Assembly: GCA_022497145.1 (NCBI GenBank)
Contig: MU385901.1
Location: 124,001 to 188,000, forward strand
Length of the DNA: 64,000 bases
Source of the DNA: Rostrohypoxylon terebratum
Lineage: Eukaryota > Ascomycota > Sordariomycetes > Xylariales > Hypoxylaceae
Direction: 5' to 3'
How positions within the stretch are numbered: position 1 is the stretch's first letter; each line of letters opens with the position of its first letter. Under the pieces are notes generated by a model. The model saw only the letters and a list, made by a program, of their open reading frames with translations, had not been told where the DNA came from and made no database searches. Position numbers and translations under genes: made by a program. Of the stretch, positions 47,534 through 58,431 are shown one piece after another.

Positions 47534-50500
47534 TTACTCCGAGTCATCCTGTTCCTCTATCGCTGCCCGTCTAGATCTAGTAGAGCGTGTGCTAGTAGCC
47601 CTTGCCTTCGGCGGTGATTTCGCGTTTGCCTTACTTGCCACAGATTTGCCTTTGGATGCGCTCGCTTTAATGGCAGGTCTTGAAGGGAGGGACTTCGTTT
47701 TGGGGGAAGATGCCGCGGCAGCACGTTTGCGACCGTTTGACTTCGGTGGTGGTGACTGGGGGGCTGGTTCTTCCTCTTGGTCCTCCTCGAGGTCACTCAA
47801 TTCACTCTCTTCGTCTTCAGGCGCCTCTGCTTCCTCGTTCTCTTCCGCGGGCGCAGGCTCCTCCTCCTCGTCTTCAGGTTCGGATAGTTCTGAGGAGTCG
47901 GGATCGTCATTTTGAATACGATCGCCATTATTATCATAATAATCCCACTCTGCCACGCCGTCTAGCATATCCTCGTCGTCCTCTGAAGAGTCTCGCTCGA
48001 TGTAGGATGAGTTCTTCTTAGAACGACCACTACGTCTACGATCCGCAGAGTCCGGAGCCGGAGAAGATGTGGGTGCTTTCCTGGATCTTGACGAAGTCTT
48101 CGTAGACTTAACAGCAGGTCGCTTCGAAGATGTCTTTGCGGCCTTGGGCGTTTTCACTTTCGTAGAAGGCTTAGGTACCGTCGTTCTCACCTTCTTCTGG
48201 GCAGGTTGCCCTTCAGTCCGATCGTCTGCCGTCCTGCGTTTCTGGAAGCCAATTACGTCAGTTCAAACCAAAATGTATTAGACTGGTGTGGTTTTGTGAT
48301 TGTACCTTCTTCTTATCGACAGATCTTAGTAGATCATCTAATTGTTCTTCAAGCCCCTCTGGAAGATACTGCTTGGCTGCAATCTCCTGTGCCACGTCGT
48401 GACTGGGAAGCGCCGTGTACAAACCCATAGGTAGACCGACTTTGCCAGCATAAGCCTGGAAAATCCAGTTCTTCTTGTCTTGCCACTTTCGTAGGAGGTT
48501 CTGAGCTAGGTCGCTCACTACATAGAGTCTTTCGCTTTCCACCGGGTTGATACCATCTCTAGTTTGCTTCACGCGTTCGGCATATTTGAATATTATGCCA
48601 AAGTTAGCTTCCGTGGTGACGTTGCTGATATAGTAAAGCAGGTATCTGGCATGATCTACCAAGTCATCCACCTCCGTACTGTAATCCGGATGGTGCGCCA
48701 ATAGGGAGATCAACCTACCCATCGTCGCTTCCATGACGTTCTGTTTAGCTTCTCGGAAGAAACGAGCCCTAGATCGTATCCATGTTTCAATTTGACTCTT
48801 GAACGAGGTGTCTGGTTCGAAAGCCGTCAAGAAGATCATCGTGTAAAATCTAGGCCGAAGCTTGTTTTGCACTAGGTACTTCTGGAGTTTCTCGATAAAA
48901 AGCCGACGAACCATGGCGCTTGGATCTTGCGTTAGGAAAGCAAGCTGGTTGTAATCGGAATGAGAGAATATTTCCTCAAAGTGCTTCAATGTGCAAAGTT
49001 TCAGGAAAAGTTGACCGGCAAGTAGACGCAGGCGAGCTTTGTGATGCTTCGGCGTGTCCTTTACCTTGCAAAGTTCGCCAGACTGTTTCAGAATATTCCG
49101 AAGCAGCTTGAAAACTGGCTTCGCCAGCTCCTTCGCCTCATCCAAATCCTGTGTCCCTCGAAGACGATTGATCACTAGCTTAAGTGCCCAACACTTAACC
49201 TGGCCTTCTTCGTCGAGATCGGAGTCGGCAACCCACTCAGGATCTGACTCTTTAGCATCTGTACGAACTTTGAATAGGACATCCTCCAACGCAATGTCAG
49301 TGATCTTGTCATTGGCATCGGCGGTCACCTTTGACGCTAGAAGTTCTAGCTGACTGACTGCTGCGAGCTTAGTCGAGAAGTGAGGCGAGTCGTAGCTCCA
49401 GCCCTTCATAATCCGTTGCAGAAGGTCTGTTGCCGACACCATGCTTTTGTCGTCCTTTCTCGCCATCATGACATTAACAGCGTACTTTGCGGCCTTAGCC
49501 GGCTCGCCGTGTAAAGAATAGCTTATTAATGCCTGCGTGAACTTGCGGTCATCTGGAAGTTCCTTAGGATACTTCTTGGAATAAGAAGAGCAAGCCTTGA
49601 GGGTCTCAACCATAGACGTCTCATTCGGCTTATCGGCAGTTGGCGCACCATCTACTAAATCCTTGCAGAGTTGGCCGACATGCGTTTTGAATAAGTCTGG
49701 GTTGTTCTGGGAAATCTCGGTGGTTATCTGATGCGCGGCAGCTCCTAGTCCGTCTTTATCACTCTTAGAGCAGTCCATATAGGTCGCAAGGTGACTCTTG
49801 TTCAACACAATGTAGGCAGAGCGGTATATCAGAGGCAACAAAGTCTCGAGCATGTGAGGCTTCGGTGAGCCCTGTACCCTCTTGACAAATTCCTTGACAG
49901 CCCTATGCATTGTCTTAAAATCGCTCTCTGCGGAGACCACAAACCTAATCAATTGATAACAGCGACGGTCGTGCCAATTGGCGAAATTGTGTAAATCGGC
50001 CTCAACCTTGACTGCGTCAGGAAGGAATTGGCATAAGTATTGGATTGTCTTCTTGAGGTTTTGGTTGATCCTGTCTGCATTGCCTTCTGGATTGCCTCCA
50101 TTGAATGCATCGCACTGTCGAACTAAATTCTCCAATACCTTCGAAAATTGAGGTTGTCGTGCCTGTAATGCATTGAAAGCCTTTATGGCATGGCTGTCTA
50201 AATCTTTTACGAGCAGTAAGATTCTTTCTGCGCGAATCCTATCCTGGTCGTAAGCGGGATCGGTAGCAGACTGGGATTGAGAATTGCCGTTGGATGGCTT
50301 AGAACCTTTCGTCTTGGGCGGAGGTGGGAAAGATAAGGGGATGAGACATTCGAAAACAACGCGCTCTAGCAGCACGTTGAGTTCAAGATCGTTGGCGTAA
50401 AACGTGTTGAATATGCGAGAAGGAATACCCGACAATGCAGAAATTACCGACTCCTGTCCTGCAGCTAGCTCGCCACTCCCGACAGCCCATAGTTTACCTA

Positions 50501-52156
50501 TGAGGGCCATAGCTTCGACACGGATAGATGGCCTTTTGTCACGACAGCGGTCTGCAAGAGTGAACAAAACTGAACCCTCTTTATTCACACCACCAGCCAT
50601 GGCTAATTTTGTAATGATGTCACGGAAGCTAAAAGTCTCGATGGCTTTCACAGCGGCCAATCTAACTTTCTCATCGTTATCATTTAGTTTGTCTCGCAGG
50701 CCAGTGACAAACACCGATTCATCTTCACGGCTGAGCCCTATGCCACCCGCTGACGTAGAAACGATGTAGCCCACAGCTGTCGTCCATGCTGTGCGAATTA
50801 GAGGTGATTTATCATTTCTCCTGCCCACGAAATTATGAAATGCTTGAGGATGCGTCTGAGTGAAAGAGAGGGGCGATATGGGAGTGGTGAGGATGCTTGT
50901 AGCAGGATGATCTGGGATTTCATCGCTCAACTTTAAAGGAGGATACGCGGCCGGGTCGAGTTCTGGAGGGGGCGGTGGACCGGCAGCACCAATACCAGCT
51001 ATCATATCTCCCAATGTCTCGGTCGCCAACAAACGTAGCTGAATATTATCGGCAGAGAGCTCGGCGTCTACTTGAGGTATGACATTCGGTAATACCGTGG
51101 GTGCAGCTCGCCAAAGCTCGCGTAGAAGTTGATGAGCCTTGCGTAACTCCCTAAATTCAGCATCGGAAGGTCCTCCGGTACCATCGTCATCATCCGATCC
51201 ATTATCGTCCCTATGTCCATTGGCATGACCGCTATTCCCAGAAACGTCCATAATTACCTCACTAAAGTATTGACCGACATAACGAGCCATCTTCTCCGGG
51301 CATGAATTGCACACAGTCTTCGCCATAACGTACGCCTCCGGCTCCTCCTTGGGCAAGAGAGTCGTTTGTTTTCCATTAGCATCCGCCTTCTCCCTGCGGC
51401 CTCCGGGGGGTGCCGCTCGTAGGAATTGGGCCATTATAACGTCTAGAACCGGGGGTGGCAACGAAGGACTCTCTTCGACTAGAGTGACCAAGATATCCGT
51501 CATGTGGAACTCGACATCTTTGGCGACTTGCTCTCCCGATGCTGCCTTTGAGGAGCCAGAGATGCCATCAAAGAAGGAAGAGAATAAGTGAAGTAGAAGT
51601 TCCTCTGCATTCGTGACTTCGTTGATTAGAAGAATACTCTTGACTTCGGCAAGAGATGTAAGGACGTATTTATGTTGTGTATTGTATGCGTTACTCGGAT
51701 CCCAGAGGGCTGGGAGGATGGTCTTGACGAAGAGGGAGAATATTTCCTATAAGGCAAGATGTGGCGGTTAGAATAAGCATACTTCAAACGGGCAGAAACG
51801 AGATGTTTAGAACCAACCTTAAGTTGCTTAGGAGTGAAAGGTGCCTCTGGAGCGCATAGTTTCAAGATGTCTACCAAGCACGCTGCCGCGAAGGCCTTCA
51901 CTCCAGCTTCCCTATGACCAAGTAGATTAGGAGAGGCTAGCTCCTTCGCGACGGGGGCGAGGGAGTCCTTGTCAACCGTCTCTTGGTCCATATCGACTAG
52001 TTCCTTAGACAGCTTCTCGAGTCGTCGAAGAAGTTCGCCGGTCGCGATTGGCTTTCCGGCGCGCCATGATAAAGGCTCGTCAAATTGAAGCGGTACAAGC
52101 TCTTCCTCCATTTCTTGATCCTCCTCCTCTGGGACCTCGTCCCTACGGCGCGCCAT
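47534..52156 (-). CDS. pds5: Pds5/BimD/Spo76 cohesin regulator
   Basis: This is a HEAT-repeat protein that binds cohesin and governs sister-chromatid cohesion; the family includes Aspergillus BimD and Sordaria Spo76. Exons 52156-51818, 51746-48306 and 48241-47534 give about 1495 residues, the expected size. The N-terminus (MARRRDEVPEEEDQEMEEELVPLQF) leads into LELAFDEPL-type Pds5 sequence and the typical SNAYNTQHKYVLTSLAEVKSILL. AKTVCNSCPEKMARYVGQYFSEVI is a strong family match. Repeats of HEAT type continue to about residue 1200 (VRLAAVKAIETFSF, PSIRVEAMALIGKLW). The third exon encodes a disordered tail with alternating Lys/Ser-rich, acidic Glu/Asp-rich and Arg/Ser-rich stretches, ending EEQDDSE. 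Identity is firm. Confidence 0.95.
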
Positions 52157-53900
52157 ATTAGGATCTCAATAATATTTCACTCCAATGAGATTTACGAGGT
52201 GTACGGTTACGACTGAGTACGGGTTTTCCTCGGTAGGTTTGAAGTTGCAAACGTCTGACCTCGACTGTCGACCTGTCTTGAGAGCGGGGCGAATGAACGG
52301 GATTGTGTTAATGGACCCGGGCGCGCACGTATGACCGTTGTAAGAGGACAAAGAACAGATTCAATTAAAGTAGAGAGACGAAAGGCGACTTCTTGAGATA
52401 GGGTGCAGGAAGATTTAGTCAAGTGGAGGCGGGAGAAAGGAAGAGTTGGTGGAACAATTGCCGGGAGGACCAGGTACATGTATAATTTTTTTGACGATGA
52501 GATGGTTTCTGGTCTTTTGCCTTTTGGCTTTTGGCTTCTGGTTTTTTGGTCTTTGGTCTTTCCTTAGGGGTGTTACGCGACGGGCGCTACAGCAGGGTCA
52601 ATCAATCAATTTCCAGCGTCGCGTGTGGCTTCCCGTACCCAGTACCCAGGCAGTCAGGTGTGTTATGTACCCAGGTACCTATCCATCTATCCTTCCTTCC
52701 TTGGTCTATCTCTGCCCTTGATCGTGACCCACTCCCGCCGTGTTTTTACTACATACTAATGCTCCCAGCTATTCCTATTTCGTCCAAATCAATACCCCTA
52801 TCAGGTACAGAGGTACTAAAGCTTATGTAAAAAAAATAAACATTTCGAAAATCAGAGCTTGGACCAACAGATCTCTGCATGTACGTACTTAGGACCTACC
52901 TAAGTACCTAATGTATTTATTCCGCACGGAATAATGGATTTCTGTGGATAAATTATGCAAGTAGCTACGTAGCTACGTACTGTGTAGCTAATAGAAAGGA
53001 CCTAGGACCTACCTAGTAGGTAGGAAGGTGCCCAGTGGCCACAGCCCACAAGTGTACCTGCCCTACAATGTACAAGTACCTGCGGCTCTTAATAATCCCT
53101 GAACCTCACATCGTGAACTTCGCCTGATACTATCATCAACCACATACGTCCCAAACGTCTACAGCTACATTCAATCCGATTTGAAGAAGATTCGCATACT
53201 TGGAATAACCAAATGGATTCTGAAATAAGATAATAGAATTTATTAAAAGTATTTTTCGTCGGTGGGAAGGCAGTAGGCACTGAATTATGGGTGATTGTTC
53301 ATGATATTTGTTAAGGAGTACTCGAATCTATCAGGTAAGTAGTCAAGTATGCCGTACAAGATGATTTCTTTACAGTATGGATAGAGCAGACTGCTGATAA
53401 TAGCCCAGGTATTAATAATTCACACCACTGTACTGGTATTCGCACTGCGCACTCTAGAGACTCGTGATATTTTGCAGGCTCCTGGTTAAACTGCTGTGAT
53501 GGAGACATCACATGCAGATACTGAGAGCATATTTAATGCTTCAACCATATTCAACTGTTATGGATGCTATTCAAACCAGCTAAATGGGTCCGTTGGTTGC
53601 ATGTTTGCTGGTGTTACTTTCACGCTCCCGAAATGGGTGTCACTAGCAGGAAGGAAAGGGGGAATTAGAACGGGCAAGACGAGATGAAATAAAATAAATA
53701 CATCATAAGACCAGCAAGTACAAATTCAAAAAAAAGTATTTACAATTGTTTTTTTAAATGCCATTCATTGGAGCCTAAAAATTCACAAAATACCTAGGTA
53801 CATTGAATTATCGTGGTGTCTCTTTAAAGAAAAATCAGACGAAAAACCAAAACTCGTACCCTACCATTAACATTGTCCAAATCACTGCAATCACCAGAGT
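52157..53900. other. Intergenic region upstream of pds5
   Basis: It includes the pds5 promoter, TTTTGGCTT/GGTCTTT repeats (52515-52565), CCTAGGT clusters (52890-52912, 52998-53024), tandem GTAGCTAC palindromes (52961-52980) and an 18-bp inverted repeat TTATTCCGCACGGAATAA (52917-52934). No gene was recognised. Confidence 0.5.
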
Positions 53901-55290
53901 CAGATCGTAAAATATAAAAAGCCAGACAAATTTTACCAGACTTCTTTTCTCTTCCTTCATCTTTTCACCACCCACATTCATTTCCTCAGTTGTTCCCAAC
54001 TGTCCACTCCCACACTCACTTAAGCACTGAGCTGCCTCAACGCACTGTACTGCAGACACTACGGACATCAACCTTCAACTTTTTATCTTGTCCTTGGTCA
54101 ATATTCTTTTCTCCATCTTCCTCTGCACTGCGAATTGTCCCACAAGCAAGATATCAACGTCCGCCAACACGGTAAGTAAATAATTCGATTTCCAATTCCC
54201 ATCATCCTATTCTCATCAATACCCTCCTATTCCAAGTCAATTCTGGTATATTAAATCACGTCGACGTCGCTGTGCGTGTTCATACATACCATTGCTATTT
54301 ATCCCACCTCTATCACCCTCCTTCCCATTCTGCCAGTCTCCCACACAAGCACGCACCACTCACCACCCACCACTGGTCAACGACCTTAGTACATACCACT
54401 GCCCTATTTTTTGCAACTGGGTATCCGTACCTACCTTTTCCTATACCATCCTGCTTCGTCCAATACAACCCCGCCTTCATTTTCTAAAGTTCATCCACTC
54501 TCGACCTTACTTGAACCAACCCACCTTTTGCTCTACCACTTCTTCCACTTCCATTTATCTACACACTCGTTTACTTTTGCACTTCTTTTCCATTTCAACA
54601 TCTTTTCCACTTCAACACACTCGTTCGTTCTTCTTCTACCAAGACATTCATCACTGACATCGTCGCTCATCAGCGAGACCACTTAATCAAGTCAACCCAA
54701 CAATTAACTGGTAAGTATCTTCTCTATTATCTCGTATTATCCCCTCATCCATCAAATCATCATGCAGCGCAGCGATGAATATGCCATCCATCGCTAGCCA
54801 TCCTTCCACTCCCCCAAGACACATCCAGATCCCATCCCATCGCCAGTTATCTACATATCATCAATTTCAATCCCATCTTCCATCTTCAAACACCTTAATC
54901 ACTTAATCCCATCCCACATCCCATCATATTTTTATCAAACTCCATCTACTTATCTTCACATCATCCCACTTTGCAATTTCCATTTTCCATCCTTCACATC
55001 CATCAATCTGCCCTTTTCCCCCAAGAGAAAAAAAAATCACCATCACCCAAGCTTCATCCTTTCCTATTCCTTCACTCAGTATCAATATCTGTCTATCATT
55101 CATCTATTTTACTGCTTGCTTTATCACCGCTTGTCATTTCCTGCATTCACCACCACCAATATCATTCTCATCATCATTATTCATCATTGTACCAACTTGC
55201 GCAACACCAATTTCATTTCTCCCCTATCAAGGACCTCGTGACTTAGTCAAATATATCTAACCACATTTAGGTATTTCTCGCGCTGTCACC
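53901..55290 (+). promoter_or_regulatory. Long pyrimidine-rich leader with putative 5'-UTR introns
   Basis: About 1.35 kb of strongly C/T-rich top strand (ACTTC, CATC, CCATC runs) precedes the surface-protein gene. Canonical donors GGTAAGTA occur at 54172 and 54710. A branch-like CTAAC and acceptor TTTAG lie at 55258-55270, just before the start codon at 55291. A spliced leader is likely but was not proven. Confidence 0.5.
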
Positions 55291-57791
55291 ATGCCTGGTG
55301 CGCAGGATACTCCCCCCGCCTATTATGGCGCAAACGGTGATGATCACTACGTGTTCTATGGTGATTATCTTGGTGATGAGAAGTGGGTGTATGAGTTCGA
55401 TCTCAAGAACGATGGTCACGCTCTTGAAGACCATCGCTCTGGCCCCGCCGATGCCCAGACTCTTGTCGACATCGAGACAGCCCACTCTGTGAAGCGCCAG
55501 GGTCGCGTTTGGATTTGTAAGTTTTAGATATTGTTTCCAATGTTTATAGCGCCAGGATATAACTAACCAGAATTAACAGGGATGGAGTTGTTTGCCTTCA
55601 TCATCATGGTCCTTCTTGCCTCTGCCTCCACTTATCTTCTTGCGGGTAAGTATTCAAATATCCCTAACTACATTAACAATTGCCGATGTCTAACTATTCC
55701 CCTAGTCCAGTGGTACAAATTCTTCACCAGCACCCCCAAGGTCGCTATGTATGGTCAATATGGTATAAAGAACCAGAACTACTTGGACCGTCGTCAGGCT
55801 TATTCCTATGGTGGCGAACACCCCACCGTTACCATCACCGGTCTCCCTTCTGTTACTACTGGTCATCTCACGGTTAGCTCTACCTCTGCTGTTTCTGTCA
55901 CTATCTCTACCACTGTCTCTACTGATGTGGCTGAGACCACTTCTACTGGTCTTAACGTTACCACCACTGAGACCTCTGGTGTTGTTTCCACAAGCATCCA
56001 GACCCCTGAGGTCTCCAACGTCACTACTACTGGTACTGAGATCCAGGGAGGTAACATGACTATCACCGAGGTGGCCACTAGCACTTCTGCGGGTATTAAA
56101 AGTGTCACGCCTTTCAACCCCGGTCCTCACTCTTGGATTAACTCTACCGGTTCTATCACTCACTCGGTTCCTGTTACCGGTGTTACTGGTGCTACTGGTG
56201 CTTCTACCAGCACTAGCATTGTGAACGGTACAGTTACTTCCGACGCTGACACCATTGTTCCCTTGACCTCTACTGTGAACATCACTGTGACCTTGTCTCC
56301 TGTTCCTCTCTGGACTACGGGTGGTTCCGACGCTGCTACTGGTACTGTCTCCAACACTACCACCTTCACCCGACAGTCGGTTCACTGGACTGTTCCTACG
56401 TCCACTGTCATGGCTTCAAGCACTTCTGAGGTCAACAGCACTGTCACTACTCACGGAACTGTCTACACTACTGTCACCGAGACTGTGTCTCCTTCGGACA
56501 ACTGCACCTTGACTGAATCGGTATCTGCGTTCTCTACTAGCGGGTAAGTAACAAACCTCCTTTATAACAAAACCACCACCAAAAGAAGATAAACAGCTAA
56601 CAAGTATTCTACAGTTCTGACGCTGTGACTGGTACTGCTACTTCGACCTCGAGCTCTCGAGTCATGAACACCATCACTCGTATCATCCCTGAGCCTGAGT
56701 CGACGTCTACTTTCTCGAACACTTTCACCAGCACCGAGACCGAGACTGTCACTCCTGTCTACACTATTCAGATGACCAAGAGTGTGACCGAAGGCGATGT
56801 CAGTATCTCTGTCTACACTGTGACCACGGTCAATGTCAACACTATCACTGTCACTATCCCTCAGACCACTTCCACCTCGTCGACTGAACCCTGCGGCGAA
56901 CCTGAGACCGACACCGTGACTACGACTGTGATCTCTACTGTCTGGGGTGTAGCTCCGGTGACCAGCTCATCCGTGCCTGCCAGCACCGAGACTGTTTCTA
57001 TCGGCTATAGCACCACTGTCACTGAGAACGCCGGGGAGAGCTCTACCACTGCTACGTCTAGCCACACCTGCGACGAGTCCGAGTCCAAGTCCACTGGAAG
57101 GACAACTCTCTACCCCCCCACCACCACCACCACTGTTCCTGAGACCACCATCACCAGCTACGTGATTCTCAACGGTACTCTGACTCGAACCGCTGGCGGC
57201 GTCGATGGTATCACTGCCTCGCACCTTGGTGCCAACTCATCTACTGTGACCACTGATGAATACACCTTGACTACCCTCCCAACCACCTCATCCGAGGTCC
57301 CGGAGGTCATCGTCAGCACAATCATCACCACGATCACCACGATGACCGGCAGTTCTCACCCCCACAGTGTCAGCGCGATCAGCACCACCACCACGACGGC
57401 CGGAATGTGGTACCCGGAGTCCTTCAACGGCACCGGTCTCACCCCTCCTCTGAACAGCACTGACATGGGCAACATGACCTACCGCCCGGAGACCCTCCCC
57501 ATCGGTCCCGCCGGCTACAACAGCACGGAGCCCATGATCATGAACGGCACCACCATGGTGATGTCCATGCCCGCGTCTTCCTCATGGACGAAGCCTACGG
57601 GCCCCAGCAAGACCACCACGCAGAGCGTCATCTCCACGACCGCCTCCTCCTCCGCCGCGCGTCGCCAGCCCCGCGTCGACGCCGCCTACCACGACGGAGA
57701 CGACGTCCTGCCCATCGAGCACTGCATCGTCATGTTTGTCTTCTTCCTCGTCGTGGTCTTGCCCGCCGAGCTGTATCTGTTCTCCTGGTAG
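55291..57791 (+). CDS. Ser/Thr-rich mucin-like membrane protein, function unknown
   Basis: I do not recognise this family. Exons 55291-55516, 55580-55645, 55706-56543 and 56615-57791 join in frame to about 768 residues. The first 75 residues are hydrophilic and Asp/Tyr-rich (YFYGDYLGDEKWVYEFD-like), with no signal peptide. A hydrophobic segment follows (about 76-98, WMELFAFIIMVLLASASTYLLAV) and acts as a probable signal anchor. About 620 residues of Thr/Ser/Val-rich sequence follow, with many TVT/TTT repeats, N-glycosylation sequons (NVT, NST, NMT, NGT) and few Cys. The end is a second hydrophobic helix (about 744-766) finishing in LYLFSW. This is not a GPI signal of the usual form, because it lacks the small-residue cleavage site and spacer I would expect. 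A heavily glycosylated surface protein is inferred. The last ~500 nt are GC-rich. Confidence 0.75.
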
Positions 57792-58431
57792 ATCGCTCAG
57801 CTCTCGTCTGAGTCTGACGCTACCCTCTTGTGTATCATCCCCGAGGAAAACTTTCCAGTCTAAACTGGCAGTAATACCCTCCACAGGTCCCTCGCATGGT
57901 TTTTTTTTCGCCTACAAACACACACTCCTCGATACTTGTATCTTGGAACATGTCATACATACACATGTACTGGTAGGCATAAGATAAAGGAAACTGGCGA
58001 GTTGGATCGGGATACTTGGCACGAACGGATTTTTCTTTTCTTTTTCACTTCTACTGTTGTTACTTCGATACTGTACTTGATCTGCACACAATCGCATGAA
58101 AGGACTCGGGTCTGGTGGGAAAATGTTCGTTTGTAAAGGATTCGGTTGTAATCACGATGCTCACGAACAAATGGGTTCCACTTACATAGTCCGCGATGAA
58201 TGACTAATTGCTATTATTAATCCCAAAACTGATGGTCTCTTTCGTGATCTTGATGATTGTGGTTCGATGATATTAAGTTGTCTATAAGTGATCCTTAGAT
58301 ATAACTTGTAAGCTTTTTACCTGACCGTGCCCATGTTTTTTAGGGGAACCTTACATACAACCCAAATGATTTGTTCTTCAAGAAGACCAAGCATTTATTT
58401 TCCCATTCAATTCCTAACTACACTACATCCC
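57792..58431. other. Convergent intergenic spacer
   Basis: This spacer holds the 3' UTRs of the mucin-like gene (+) and utp10 (-). No gene or RNA feature was seen. Confidence 0.5.

Noticed and set aside
47526..47915. Ser-rich plus-strand frame of 129 codons
   Set aside because: It is antisense of the acidic Glu/Asp-rich tail of pds5; low-complexity shadow.
55702..56385. 227-codon antisense frame in the mucin-like gene
   Set aside because: It mirrors the Thr/Ser/Val repeats on the sense strand and has no domain features.
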